Source: Mesorhizobium sp. B2-3-4 (GTDB lineage Bacteria > Pseudomonadota > Alphaproteobacteria > Rhizobiales > Rhizobiaceae). From it: 64,000 nt of DNA. Under the pieces are notes generated by a model. That model searched no databases, had not been told where the DNA came from, and saw nothing but the letters and a program-made list of their open reading frames with translations. Of the stretch, positions 20,803 through 31,000 are shown in pieces. Both the position numbers and the translations under genes were made by a program. Location of the stretch: contig NZ_VFVY01000003.1 in NCBI RefSeq assembly GCF_006442315.1, positions 248,001 through 312,000 of the forward strand, in the 5' to 3' direction. Every line of letters starts with the position of its first letter. Position 1 is the stretch's first letter.

Positions 20803-21762
20803 ATGCTGAAATCCATATTGGCCGCCGCCTGCATCGCGGCACTCACCACCGTCTCCGCCCATGCCGGCGTCACCATCAGGATCGGCGGCGCGGGTTCGCC
20901 CGACAGCCCGGACACCAAGGCAATGCAGGTGTTCAAGGAAAAGATGGAAGCCGCGCTCGGCGCTGACGTTTCCATCCAGCTTTTTCCCAGCTCGCAGTTG
21001 GGCACCGTCGACGAGATGGTCGAGCAGGTTAAGGGCGGCGTGCTCGAATGCATGTATGAAAGTGTCGGCGACCTCGGCTCCTTCCATCCGGCCGCCAATG
21101 TCGAAGGCGTCGCCTATCTCTATCGCGACGAGGACCATTTCTTCCGCATCTGGCGCGGTCCTGTCGGCAAGGAAATCCTCGATGCAATTGCCAAGGACGC
21201 CGGCTTCCGCGTGCTGGGCCCGGCCTTCCACGGCTTCCGCCAGTTCCTGCTGACCAAGCCCGCCGAGAACCTCGCCGACCTGCAGGGTCGCAAGATCCGC
21301 GCTCCTGGCATCCCGGCTTACATCGCCTCCATCCAAGCCCTCGGCGCCAACCCGGCGACTGTTCCCTTCGAAGAGGTCTACACCGCCATCCAGCAGGGCG
21401 TTGTCGATGGCGTGGAGCAGCCGCTGGTGGCGATCAAGGACCAGCGCTTCTATGAGGTGGCCAAGCACCTTCTGTTGACCAACCACATGGCCGAAACGAT
21501 GGGCTTCATGTGCGGCGAACCCTGGTACCAGGGCCTGGACAAGCGCGTGCAGGACGCCTTCGCCAAGAGCGCCGACGAAAGCGCCGACTGGTACCGCGAA
21601 TACACGGACTCTTCGCAGGCCAAGGTGCTCGACGAGCTCGTTGCCCAGGGTGTCGTGGTCCACAAGCCGAACCTTGACGAATTCATCGCCAAGGCGGCCG
21701 CTGATTCCAAATACGACGCCGCGCTGCAGCCCTACATCGACAAGATCCGGGCGGTGAAGTAA
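20803..21762 (+). CDS. dctP: TRAP transporter substrate-binding protein, DctP family
   Basis: This 319-residue periplasmic protein starts with a clear signal peptide (MLKSILAAACIAALTTVSAH, cleavage near AHA-GVT). The DctP pattern follows: FKEKMEAALGADVSIQLFPS, QLGTVDEMVEQVKGG, then AENLADLQGRKIRAPGIPAY containing the conserved Arg that usually salt-bridges a substrate carboxylate, and EEVYTAIQQGVVDGVE. The transported ligand is probably a carboxylate linked to the aminotransferase upstream; its identity is unknown. Gene order P-Q-M is complete. Confidence 0.94.
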   Translation: MLKSILAAACIAALTTVSAHAGVTIRIGGAGSPDSPDTKAMQVFKEKMEAALGADVSIQLFPSSQLGTVDEMVEQVKGGVLECMYESVGDLGSFHPAANVEGVAYLYRDEDHFFRIWRGPVGKEILDAIAKDAGFRVLGPAFHGFRQFLLTKPAENLADLQGRKIRAPGIPAYIASIQALGANPATVPFEEVYTAIQQGVVDGVEQPLVAIKDQRFYEVAKHLLLTNHMAETMGFMCGEPWYQGLDKRVQDAFAKSADESADWYREYTDSSQAKVLDELVAQGVVVHKPNLDEFIAKAAADSKYDAALQPYIDKIRAVK

Positions 21763-21787
21763 CCGCCGTCCGGTTGGAGGTGGCCAG

Positions 21788-22315
21788 ATGTCAAAGCTGC
21801 TTACGTCTGTTGGCACCGCACTGCGTCGCGCGCTCGGCTTTCTTGTCGGCGCGGCACTGCTGGCGATCGTCATCCTCGTCTGCATCCAGGTTTTCAGCCG
21901 CTATTTCATAGGCGCGCCGACGCCTGGTCTGGCGGAGATTTCGCGCATCCTGTTCATCTGGATGACGTTCCTGGGTGCAGCGCTTCTGGTCAGCCAGCGG
22001 CAGTTGATCGTGATCGATCTGCTGCACGACAGGCTGAGCAGCAGCATCTTCACGCGGCTCAAGACGCTGGTGGATATCGCGACCGCGATCTTCCTTGCGG
22101 TTCTCGCCGTCTACGCGCGCCATCTGATGATCGTGGTCGGCCAGAAGATCGCGCCGGCGACCGGCATCAGCTTCGACTGGTTCTACGGCGCGCTACTGGC
22201 TTTCTCGATCCTTGGCTTGTTCTTCATAGCCGAGCGCCTGTTCGGCGCGAGCCGTGCCGAGCAGGAAACGCCGACAACCGACAAGCCCATTGCCCATCGG
22301 GGTGCCCAGTTATGA
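21788..22315 (+). CDS. dctQ: TRAP transporter small membrane subunit, DctQ family
   Basis: The 175-residue product has four hydrophobic segments (FLVGAALLAIVILVCIQVFS; ISRILFIWMTFLGAALLVSQ; TAIFLAVLAVYARHLMIVVG; LLAFSILGLFFIAERLFGA), as expected for a DctQ subunit. The family sequence RYFIGAPTPGLAEISR is present. Its stop overlaps the DctM start by four bases (ATGA). It pairs with DctM to form the membrane carrier of the sodium-driven TRAP system. Confidence 0.92.
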   Translation: MSKLLTSVGTALRRALGFLVGAALLAIVILVCIQVFSRYFIGAPTPGLAEISRILFIWMTFLGAALLVSQRQLIVIDLLHDRLSSSIFTRLKTLVDIATAIFLAVLAVYARHLMIVVGQKIAPATGISFDWFYGALLAFSILGLFFIAERLFGASRAEQETPTTDKPIAHRGAQL

Positions 22316-23592
22316 TGATGCTGCTGGTGCTATCCGTCGTCTTCCTCGTTCTTGCGCTCCTTGCCGTTCCCGTCGCCATCGCGCTTGGCCTTTCGGCGCT
22401 GCTGGTCATCGCGATCTGGGGCATGCCGGGCTTCATCCTGGCCCAGAAGATGGTCAACGGCATCGATTCCTTCCCGCTGCTTGCCGTTCCATTCTTCATC
22501 CTCGCGGCTTCGGTGATGAACAGCGGCGGTATCACGACACGCGTGGTGGACCTGTTTTCCTCCGCGCTCGGCCGCATCCGGGGCAGTTCCGGCGTCGTCA
22601 ATGTCGGCACCAATGTTTTTCTGGCCGGCATTTCCGGCTCTGCCGTCGCCGATGCCTCGGCGAGCGGCGCTCTGCTCATCCCGGAAATGCGCAAGGACGG
22701 CTATTCAGGCGCCTTCGCGGCGGCTCTTACGGCCGGTGCCGCCGTCATCGGACCGATCATTCCGCCAAGCATTCCGCTGGTCATATACGGCGTTATCGCG
22801 CAGGTCTCCATCACCAAGCTGTTCGTGGGCGCCTACATTCCGGGCATCCTCATCGCCGTGGCGTTGATCGCCTATGTGACGAACTATGCTAGGCGGCACG
22901 GGCTTTCGGCGCGCGGGCGTCCTTCGTGGGGCGTGATCGGCAAGCAGTTCAAGGGCAGCGCCTGGGCGCTCTCCATGCCGCTGCTGCTGGTCGTCGGCGC
23001 CAAGGGTGGTCTGTTCACGGTGACCGAACTCGGCGCGGTTCTCGTGCTCTATGCCATCTTCATCGGCTGGGTCATCCATCGTGAGTTTAGCTGGCGGCAG
23101 TTTCCGGGCCTGCTGACCGATGCAGGGATGCAGACCGCCAACATCATGCTCGTGGTGGCGGTTTCGTCCTTCATAGCCTACCTCGTCGTCGTCCATGGCA
23201 TTCCAGCCGACATCCAGAGCCTGCTCCACAACGCCGACCTGTCGCCGACCGAATTCCTGCTGCTGGTCAATGTGGTGTTCTTGGTTGCAGGCATGTTCCT
23301 GGATTCGACGCCCGCAACGATCATTCTCGTCCCGATCTTCCTGCCTGCGGCGAAGAGCTTCGGCATTGATCCGACGCATTTCGGTCTGGTCGTCGTGCTC
23401 AACCTCATGGTCGGTTTGATCCATCCGCCGCTTGGCCTCAACCTGCTGATCACGCAGTCGATCGCGAAAGTACCGATGCGTGACGTGATCTGGGCAAGCC
23501 TGCCCATCGTCGCGATCGTGCTCACGGTGTTGCTGATCATCACGTTCGTGCCGCAGACGGTGCTGTGGCTTCCGTCCGTGATGGGCATGTAA
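22312..23592 (+). CDS. dctM: TRAP transporter large membrane subunit, DctM family
   Basis: This 426-residue protein has about 12 membrane segments and the DctM landmarks: DSFPLLAVPFFILAASVMNS, the conserved AGISGSAVADASASG, GAAVIGPIIPPSIPLVIYG and NLMVGLIHPPLGLNLLI. It is the ion-coupled permease of the TRAP system, located in the inner membrane. The ATG overlaps the dctQ stop. It is the last gene of the aminotransferase-dctPQM row. Confidence 0.95.
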   Translation: MMMLLVLSVVFLVLALLAVPVAIALGLSALLVIAIWGMPGFILAQKMVNGIDSFPLLAVPFFILAASVMNSGGITTRVVDLFSSALGRIRGSSGVVNVGTNVFLAGISGSAVADASASGALLIPEMRKDGYSGAFAAALTAGAAVIGPIIPPSIPLVIYGVIAQVSITKLFVGAYIPGILIAVALIAYVTNYARRHGLSARGRPSWGVIGKQFKGSAWALSMPLLLVVGAKGGLFTVTELGAVLVLYAIFIGWVIHREFSWRQFPGLLTDAGMQTANIMLVVAVSSFIAYLVVVHGIPADIQSLLHNADLSPTEFLLLVNVVFLVAGMFLDSTPATIILVPIFLPAAKSFGIDPTHFGLVVVLNLMVGLIHPPLGLNLLITQSIAKVPMRDVIWASLPIVAIVLTVLLIITFVPQTVLWLPSVMGM

Positions 23593-23609
23593 GGCGACGT
23601 CATCCGGAT

Positions 23610-23638
23610 ATGGGGCGGCGGCCTTCTGCCTGCCCCAT
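23610..23638. terminator. Hairpin between dctM and cupin genes, possible terminator
   Basis: ATGGGGC (23610-23616) pairs with GCCCCAT (23632-23638), with partial pairing inside. It lies between two convergent genes, a normal place for a shared terminator, but neither side has a good T run. Confidence 0.4.
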
Positions 23639-23646
23639 GTTGACGG

Positions 23647-23928
23647 CTACTTCAGCTCGATCTCGATGAAAGCGTATTCGCCGTCATTGGCGCTGATGAC
23701 GTCATGTTCGACGCCTTCCCTACGGAAATAGGGCGCGCCTTTCTTCATCTCGGCGAAGGTTTCGCCGTCCTTGGTCACCAGCTTCAGCTTGCCGTCCATA
23801 AGCGGCACCACGACATAGTCATGGCCGTGGCGATGCCAGCCGGTGTTGTCGCCCGGCTGGAAGCGGTATTCGGTGACGATGACGCGATCATTGTCGATGA
23901 AGACGGTGGCCTTGGCGGATCCGGTCAT
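23647..23928 (-). CDS. Small cupin-domain protein
   Basis: This 93-residue single-domain cupin reads MTGSAKATVFIDNDRVIV, then the metal-site motif FQPGDNTGWHRHGHDYVVVP (His residues near 32-36) and a second motif around FRREGVEHDVISANDGEYAF with another His. The cupin barrel could bind a metal and a small ligand, but catalytic activity cannot be inferred. AGGGAGAGAA immediately before the ATG is a strong ribosome site. It is convergent with dctM and may or may not be related to that cluster. Confidence 0.82.
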   Translation of the reverse strand: MTGSAKATVFIDNDRVIVTEYRFQPGDNTGWHRHGHDYVVVPLMDGKLKLVTKDGETFAEMKKGAPYFRREGVEHDVISANDGEYAFIEIELK

Positions 23929-23997
23929 TTCTCTCTCCCTGCTTCTGCTGCCAACAGAAGACATGGAGTGCCGCGATGTCAGGGCCAGAGCGGCGCA

Positions 23998-24098
23998 GCG
24001 CATGACCCAGAGAATCGGAATCGATTTTCTGAAAGGATCATGCGCCAATCTAAAAGGTACAGCGTCCTTTGCGCGTCCAAAGGACGCGCGGCGCTGTA
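23998..24098. repeat. Composite palindromic intergenic element (two adjacent hairpins)
   Basis: The first part pairs GCGCATGA (23998-24005) with TCATGCGC (24038-24045), with further imperfect pairing inside. Twelve bases later TACAGCG (24058-24064) pairs with CGCTGTA (24092-24098), and GCGCGTCC with GGACGCGC inside. I recall this two-part arrangement as a repeated intergenic element in Mesorhizobium genomes; copy number was not checked. It lies between the cupin gene and trxA. Confidence 0.75.
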
Positions 24099-24105
24099 CA
24101 TGACG

Positions 24106-24136
24106 CCAACAAAAAGCCCGGCGCGACGGCCGGGCT
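24106..24136 (-). terminator. Rho-independent terminator of trxA
   Basis: On the minus strand AGCCCGGC (24136-24129) pairs with GCCGGGCT (24122-24115) around a six-base loop and is followed by TTTTGTTGG. It lies 25 bases past the trxA stop. Confidence 0.88.
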
Positions 24137-24160
24137 CGTTGCATTACAAGTGTCAGGCGC

Positions 24161-24481
24161 TCAAAGGCTGCCGTTGATCCAGTGCGACAGCGCGGTCTTC
24201 GGCGCCGCGCCGACCTTCATGTCGGCCATCTGGCCGCCCTTGAAGATCATCAGCGTCGGGATCGAGCGCACGCCGAACTGGGCGGCAAGCTCGGGGTTCT
24301 CATCGATGTTGAGCTTGGCGATCTTCACCTTCGCGCCGAGCTCGTTGGAAATCTCTTCCAGCGACGGGCCGATCATCTTGCACGGGCCGCACCATTCGGC
24401 CCAGAAATCCACCACGACCGGCACGTTGGCGTCGAGCACGTCGGCCTTGAAGTTGTTGTTGTCGACCTTGACGGTGGCCAT
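24161..24481 (-). CDS. trxA: Thioredoxin 1
   Basis: This 106-residue cytoplasmic disulfide reductase has the active site WAEWCGPCK (Cys31 and Cys34), the cis-proline loop [13 protein letters not shown] and Asp in VVVDFWAEW. Length and start fit TrxA. It is the last gene of the long minus-strand row from divL or tsaE through addB-addA, 73 bases after addA, and is closed by a strong terminator. Confidence 0.98.
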   Translation of the reverse strand: MATVKVDNNNFKADVLDANVPVVVDFWAEWCGPCKMIGPSLEEISNELGAKVKIAKLNIDENPELAAQFGVRSIPTLMIFKGGQMADMKVGAAPKTALSHWINGSL

Positions 24482-24554
24482 GCGAAATCCTTTCGAAATT
24501 TTTTGTCACACCAAATGTGGTGGTTGTCGCGCCGTTCTTCAAGCAGTTCTTGTG

Positions 24555-27500
24555 TCACGCTCCTGTGAGTCGGGCAAGGGCGTCGTCCATGGCCCGGGTC
24601 GGCAGTTCGATCAGCCTTGGCGCTTCCGTAAACAGCAGCGCCGCCTTGACCTCGCGCCCCGGATAGAGCGGCTTGAGCAGGGCGCGGTAGAGCGCGAGCT
24701 GGAGCAGATAGGCCGATGGTACCTCGGCCAGGGAGGCGGGTGCCGGCCGGTTGGTCTTGTAGTCGACGATGGAGACCGCGTCCGCTGTCACCGCCAGCCG
24801 GTCGATCTTGCCGGAGATCGAGCGGACCTTGCCCCTAACCTCAAGGCTGCCCATGATCGCGACCTCGGCGCGCGATGACGGCGCGAACAATTGGGCCAGC
24901 CGAGGGTCGGCAAGGATGGCGATGACCGATGCCAGGGCCTTGTCACGCTCGGGCGCCGGCCATTCCGCACCTGTCCGCGAGAGGTAACGCTCTGCCGCGC
25001 TTTTGCGTTCGTCCACGGCAATGCCGGGCAGCATCTGCAGCAGCCTGTGCAGGGCGAGCCCGCGCAGCACGGCAAAACCCGGTTCCGCGTCGGCATCAAG
25101 CACCGGTGACGCCTTGTCGACCACCGCTTCCTTGCCCTCCTCGATCAGCGCCGAGGCACCCGACGGCGAGAGTGGACGCGGCAGGTCCTCGAAAGGCGGC
25201 AAGGGCCGGAACAGGGTTGCCGGGAGCGGACCGAAAGCATCGGCCTGCCGCGCCTGCTCGCCTGGACCTGGCGCAACCGGCGGCAGTCCGGTGATGTGGA
25301 AACGATAGACCGGCTCGCCGCCGGCCGGATGCGGCCGTTGCTCGCTCTCGGGGGCACCAATCAGCGCGCGGCTGACGATCGAATGCCAGGTGCCGGCATT
25401 CGGCGCCCGCTTGCCGTGATAGCCGCAGACGATCAATCGGTCCTCGGCGCGCGTCATGCCGACATAGAGCAGCCGGCGGTATTCGTCGTCGGCGAGTTCG
25501 CGGGCGCGAGCGGCGGCGGTTTTCGAGAAACCATTGGCGACGTCGCTGGCCGAACGCCAGAGATAGCCCTTGCCGTCAAAATGGCGGCCCGAGCCGCTGA
25601 AAGGCATCAGACGCGGCAAATGCTGGTCGCTGAACGGGGCCGAGCCGCCATCGACCAGGAACACGACAGGCGCCTCCAGGCCCTTGGCGGCGTGCACGGT
25701 CATGACGCGCACCTCGTCGCGGGTCTGGTCCATCTCGCGCTTGATCTCGGGACCGGCATTCTCCAGCGTCGACAGGAAGGCTTCGAGCCCCGGCAGGCCG
25801 GTCCGCTCTTCGGCGAGGCAGAAGCTCAGGAATTCGTCCAGAATATCGCCGGCTTCCGGCCCGAGCCGCGCGATCATCCGGCGGCGCACGCCATCGCGTG
25901 CCAGCAGGGCAGCATAGAATTCGAATACCGGCTTGAAGGCGGCCTCACCGGCCCAGATGTCGAGCTGGGCGACGATGGCGGCGAGCGCCTCGCTTTCGTC
26001 GGCATGCCGGCGCAGCGATGCCGCCAGCGACAGGCCAGACGGCCTTTGCGCGGCGAGCGTGAACAGCGTCTCCTCCGGCAGGTCGAAGATCGGGCTGCGC
26101 AGGACGGCGGCGAGCGACAGGTCGTCCTGTGGCTGGATCAGCAGGTGGCCGAGCGCGATCAGGTCCTTGATGGCGATATGGCCGGGCAGGCTCAGCCGGT
26201 CGGCGCCGGCGACCGGAATGTCGCGACGCTTGAGCGCCCTGGTCAGCGCATGGACGAAACTGTCGCGCTTGCGCACCAGCACCAGCACGTCGCCTGGCCT
26301 CAGCCGCTGGCCGCGGCCCTCGATGATTTCGCCCTTGCCGATCCAGCCGGCAATGGTGGCCGCGACATTCTCGGCCAGGCGCACCGCCGGAGCGTGGGCA
26401 TGGTCGATCGCCTGCGTCCAGTCGTCGGGCTCGTCGACGGCCTCGGCGCCGATCGACGGCCAGACCTCGACATAGCCCGGCGCATCGGTGCGGATCGCCT
26501 TGTGGCTCAGCGGGTCGGGATCGTGGCTGATGCCGCGCCGCACGATCGGATCGGCAAAGACGCGGTCGACGGCGGCCAGCACATCATCGGTGGAACGGAA
26601 CGACCAGGTCAGCTTGAGGTCGGCGAAGGACGCCTCGGCATCGCGGACCCGCCCGGCGAACAGCAACCGGCTGTCGGCGAAGGAGTCCGGAGCCGCACCC
26701 TGGAAGGAATAGATCGACTGCTTCTCGTCGCCGACGGCAAAGACCGTGCGGTGGACCCTGTCGCGCGCGCCGAAGCCGGCGAAGAATTCTTCAGCCAGCC
26801 GCTTTACCACCTCCCACTGATCCGGGCTGGTGTCCTGCGCCTCGTCGAGCAAAATGTGGTCGATGCCCTGGTCGAGCTTGTACTGCACCCAGGGGCCGGC
26901 ATCGGGCCGTGCCAGAAGGTTGACGGTGCGGGTGATCAAATCGTTGAAGTCGAGAAAGCCGCGGCCGCGTTTCAGCACCTCGTAGCGCGCGATCAGCCAG
27001 TCGGCGATGGTCAGCGCAGCAGTCGTGCCCTCCAGCATCCTGAACAGCGCCAGCCGGTCGACGGTTTCGATGATGGTGCCGGCGGCCGAGGCGTAACGTT
27101 CGGCAAGGTCGGGCAGCCGGTCGGTCAGCGCCTTCTTGAAGGCCTTTGCCGCATCGTAGGGATCGCCATCGGTCTTGAGGAAGGCCCGGGCCAGCAACTG
27201 CAGGCGGCGAACCGGATCGCTCTCGGCGACAGCCTGGCGCGCATAGGGCAGGATGTTGTTCAGCACCGATCGGGCGTCGGTGGCTTCGGCCGCCTGGGCA
27301 AAGCCGGCAAAATAGTCCGGCGGGAAGTCAGGCAATGGCCAGACCGATGCCGCTATGCCCTCGGCGGTCTGGCCTGGACGGAAATCGAATTCGTCGAACA
27401 GGGGCTGGAAGCCGTCGCGCCCGACAGCGTCCAGGAATGCACGCAGCCCGTCACGCTTGCGCACGATCTCGCCGAGCAAGGCGTCGAGCCCGGCTTCACC

Positions 27501-28061
27501 GCCGCGTTCCAATACGGTGGCGAACGCCTCCGCCAGGATCCGGTCGCCGGCGGCCGAAATCATCTCGCGCCGCGCGGCGGCGAAGAGCGATGCCTCCATC
27601 TGGCTGTCGAGCATTTCGAAATGAGCGGGAATGTTGGCTTCCAGCGGGAACTGGTGCAGCACCGATTCGCAGAAGGCGTGGATCGTCTGGATCTTCAGCC
27701 CGCCGGGCGTCTCCAGGGCTTCGGCGAACAGCCGCCGTGCCCGGCGCATGGTGTCGCGGTCGGGCCGCCGTCCTTCCAGCGCAGCGATCTTCGCGTCCAG
27801 CTCGGCGTCGCCGAGCGCCGTCCAGTCCGACAGCGTGGAAAAGACCCGGTTCGACATGTTGGCGGCGGCGGCCCGTGTATAGGTCAGGCACAGGATTTTC
27901 GACGGATCGGTGCCGTTGAGCAGCAGCCTTATGACGCGTTGGGCCAGCACGTGGGTCTTGCCGGACCCGGCATTGGCCGAGACCCAGGCGGAATTGCCCG
28001 GATCGGCGGCGCGGGCCTGGCTCGATGAGGTATCGCTCGGGATCGGATAGGCTTTCTTCAT
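24555..28061 (-). CDS. addA: Double-strand break repair helicase-nuclease AddA
   Basis: This 1168-residue protein is the AddA subunit of the AddAB helicase-nuclease that resects DNA ends for RecA, the alphaproteobacterial counterpart of RecBCD. Walker A is ASANAGSGKTHVLAQRVIRL type (about residues 28-44), Walker B LDEAQDTSPDQWEV, motif III VGDEKQSIYSFQGAAPD, and motif V/VI MTVHAAKGLEAPVV and YRRLLYVGMTRAEDRL. The C-terminal RecB-type nuclease has AVSIVDYKTNRPAP. The ATG overlaps the addB stop by four bases. Confidence 0.97.
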   Translation of the reverse strand: MKKAYPIPSDTSSSQARAADPGNSAWVSANAGSGKTHVLAQRVIRLLLNGTDPSKILCLTYTRAAAANMSNRVFSTLSDWTALGDAELDAKIAALEGRRPDRDTMRRARRLFAEALETPGGLKIQTIHAFCESVLHQFPLEANIPAHFEMLDSQMEASLFAAARREMISAAGDRILAEAFATVLERGGEAGLDALLGEIVRKRDGLRAFLDAVGRDGFQPLFDEFDFRPGQTAEGIAASVWPLPDFPPDYFAGFAQAAEATDARSVLNNILPYARQAVAESDPVRRLQLLARAFLKTDGDPYDAAKAFKKALTDRLPDLAERYASAAGTIIETVDRLALFRMLEGTTAALTIADWLIARYEVLKRGRGFLDFNDLITRTVNLLARPDAGPWVQYKLDQGIDHILLDEAQDTSPDQWEVVKRLAEEFFAGFGARDRVHRTVFAVGDEKQSIYSFQGAAPDSFADSRLLFAGRVRDAEASFADLKLTWSFRSTDDVLAAVDRVFADPIVRRGISHDPDPLSHKAIRTDAPGYVEVWPSIGAEAVDEPDDWTQAIDHAHAPAVRLAENVAATIAGWIGKGEIIEGRGQRLRPGDVLVLVRKRDSFVHALTRALKRRDIPVAGADRLSLPGHIAIKDLIALGHLLIQPQDDLSLAAVLRSPIFDLPEETLFTLAAQRPSGLSLAASLRRHADESEALAAIVAQLDIWAGEAAFKPVFEFYAALLARDGVRRRMIARLGPEAGDILDEFLSFCLAEERTGLPGLEAFLSTLENAGPEIKREMDQTRDEVRVMTVHAAKGLEAPVVFLVDGGSAPFSDQHLPRLMPFSGSGRHFDGKGYLWRSASDVANGFSKTAAARARELADDEYRRLLYVGMTRAEDRLIVCGYHGKRAPNAGTWHSIVSRALIGAPESEQRPHPAGGEPVYRFHITGLPPVAPGPGEQARQADAFGPLPATLFRPLPPFEDLPRPLSPSGASALIEEGKEAVVDKASPVLDADAEPGFAVLRGLALHRLLQMLPGIAVDERKSAAERYLSRTGAEWPAPERDKALASVIAILADPRLAQLFAPSSRAEVAIMGSLEVRGKVRSISGKIDRLAVTADAVSIVDYKTNRPAPASLAEVPSAYLLQLALYRALLKPLYPGREVKAALLFTEAPRLIELPTRAMDDALARLTGA

Positions 28062-31000
28062 GCCTCCCCTCCCTCATCCCCGGCATCGCCGCCGGCGGAC
28101 CATTCGAGCACGCGGGCGAGATGGTCGTAATCGCCGTCGGTCTCGCCCTCGCGGAACGGCAATGCGCGCGACAGATAACCGGTTGCCGGGTCGGCGTAAT
28201 GGATCAGCAGCTTTTCCAGCCGCGCCCAGGCCTCTTCGGCCAGATCGATCGCGGTGCGTGGCTGGCGGTTGTGTTCAAGGATGGATTCTTCGAACACCTC
28301 GCCATTCGGCTTCAGGCGCACGAATGCCAGTTGCGAGGGGTCGCGCGCGCCCAGATCCTTGAACGCGCCGCGCCGCAACAGCGCACCCTCCAGCGCCAGC
28401 TGAGGCGCCAGCAGCGTATGCGCCTGCGCCTTGGAGGGCGAGGAGCCCGTCTTGTAGTCCAGAATGTCGGCCATGCCACCGGCCAGCAGGTCGACGCGGT
28501 CGGCATAACCGGACAGCGTGACGCCGGACTGGCCGACCACGGTCTTGCCGGCGCGCTCCTCGGCATGCCGCCGCATCACTGCGTCGGCGCGCGTGCGCTC
28601 CCACTCGATGATGTTGGCGGCCAGCTTTTCGAAGCGCGGCCACCATACCGCCTCGACATCGGCCGGAAGCGCCGCCTCGGCAAAGCAGGCGCGGCCGGCC
28701 GCAATGAGTCCGGCCAGCGCGTCCGGCGCGCGCGGATCGGCCACGCGGTTCGAGAAGAGATGCAGGATGGCGTGGAAGAGCGTGCCGCGTTCAGCGGCAC
28801 CGGGATCGCGGATCAGCGGATCGAGCGGCATCAGGCCGAGGATCCGTCTTGCATAGACGGCATAAGGGTCCCGGCGCAGCGTCTCGATCTCGGTGACCGA
28901 GAAATGCGCAGGGCGCACCGGCAGTGGCGGCTTCGGTTGCGGCCGCGGCGCGAAATCCCGCTTCGGTCCGGTGTCGAGCGCGCGTGCCCAGGCAAGCAAT
29001 TCATCGCCGCGGCGGCGCAGCGTCGCCGCCTGATCGTTGCCGATGAAGGTCAGCAGCCGCTGCAGCCAGCGCGACGGCACGGCCGGCGCATCGCCGGCAC
29101 GCGCCGAGCGGGCCAGCAGCACGTTCCGCGCGCCCATGGCCATCTGGAAATCATGCGCGGCCAGACCGATGCGGCGCTCCGGTGGTTCGAGATCGATGCC
29201 GGTCTTCATAAGCCGCGACATGAAGCGGTCGCTTTCGGGCTTGCGCGGCCAGACGCCTTCATTGAGTCCGCCGACGACGAGCGTGTCGACATCCTGCAGC
29301 CGCGCCTCCAGCGCGCCCCAGATCGCTATGTTCCTGTCGGTGCCTTGCGCCGGCTTGACGGTCTCGGGCGCGATCAGCGCTTCCATCACATCGGGCCATT
29401 CGACTGCCGCCAACGACAGCGGCGCCGAAGCCGCGACCAGGCCGCGCAACAGTTCGGCGAGCTTATCGCCGGCATCGCCGGCGTAGAGGTCGCCAAGGCC
29501 GCCATCGGCGGTACGGCCAAGGTTCTCCAGCGCAACGACACTGGCTTTGACCAGCGCCGCAAGCTCGGCATCCGCCTGGCCGCGAAAGGCCGAAAGCGGC
29601 GCCAGGGCTTGCGTGAGGCGTTCGAGTAGATTCCGCGCATCCTCAATGGAGCGCACGGTCAGCCGGGCAAACCAGAATGGCGGCCGGCTGTCGTCCCCCA
29701 GGTTGCCGAGGCGGGCCTCGAAGAGATCCGGCAGCGAAGCGATGTCGGGTCGGCCGGTGCCGCCGCGCAGCGCCACCAGTTCGACCAGTTCCGCCGCATG
29801 GCGCACATCGGTCCTCTCCAAACCAAGACCGAGCAGGGGATGCTTGAGCAGCGACAACAGGCCGACCGGATCGCCCGGACGGAACACGGCTTCGAGCGCC
29901 AACCTGAGCAGGCTGGCAGCCGGCGTGTTGGACAGCGGCGTGCCGCCGGAATCGTCGGCGATGACGCCGAAGCGCTTGAGCTCGACGCAGACGCGACGTG
30001 CCAGGGCGCGATCCCCGGTCACCAGGGCTGCCCTTTGGCCGGGCTCTTCGACCGCCTGTTTGAGTGCGACAGCGATAGCGACGGCTTCGTCGCGTTCGCT
30101 TGCCGCTTCGAGCAGTGTCACGCCGGCGAAGGCATCCTCTCTATCGACCGCCGAAAATCCGCTGCGCGTCTCGGCCCACAATTCGGTGGTCTCGGCTGGC
30201 CGCAGCGCCTCGCCGACAAGGGCCGCGCGGAGCGCGAGTTTTGGTTCGGCTGCGCCGATCTCCTCGACATCGCCGCGCAGCACGCCGATCTTGCCGATCA
30301 GCTTTGCCAGGCCGTATTGCGGATGGCCAAGCACGGCCGGTCGCGCGCCGGGTGCGACGAGCGCCTGGAATGAGGCTTCGTCCAGCCTCTGGTCGAGCCC
30401 GGGCAGCACGATGGCGCCGCCGGACAGGCCGGCGATGGTCGCGAGCAGCTCCGCCGTGGCGGGGATCGAGCCGGTGGACCCCGCCGCTATGACCGGCCCG
30501 GCGGGCGGATTGCGCCGCAGCCGCGCCGCTTCGGCGCGGATCAGGGCGCTGCGATGCGCGGCCGGGTTGGAGCGGTCGCTCTCTTGGAGGAACCGTGGCC
30601 AGGCATCGGTGACGATGCCGAGGAATTCGAGGGTCACCTGCCACCATCCGGCGAGGTTTCCGCTCACCAGGCCGGCAAGTTTGGCCCAGTCGGTGCCTTC
30701 CGTCTCGATCTCGTCCATCAGTCCGGCCAGGTCGCGCGCCAGCCAGATCGCGTCGGCGGTGGAGGCAGGCACCACGATCTCCTCGGCGAACAGCGCCGCG
30801 ACATGGGCGGGCAACCGGCGTTTCCATGCCCGCACCAAAGGCGTCAGCAGCAACAGGCGTTCGGTGGCGGCGATGGGTGGCGCGAGATCGATTGCCGCCG
30901 ATGGATCGGCCTCGAACGCGGCCTCGTCCTCATCGAATTCGCCGAGCGGGCGGATGACCGGCAGGATCGCCGAACCGCCGCCGCCACGTGCCTTCAGGCT

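Noticed and set aside
25296..28028. Very long open frame (about 900 codons) on the plus strand opposite addA
   Set aside because: It mirrors the GC-rich third-position pattern of addA, its translation is Arg/Gly/Asp-rich with no family motif, and addA is certain on the other strand.
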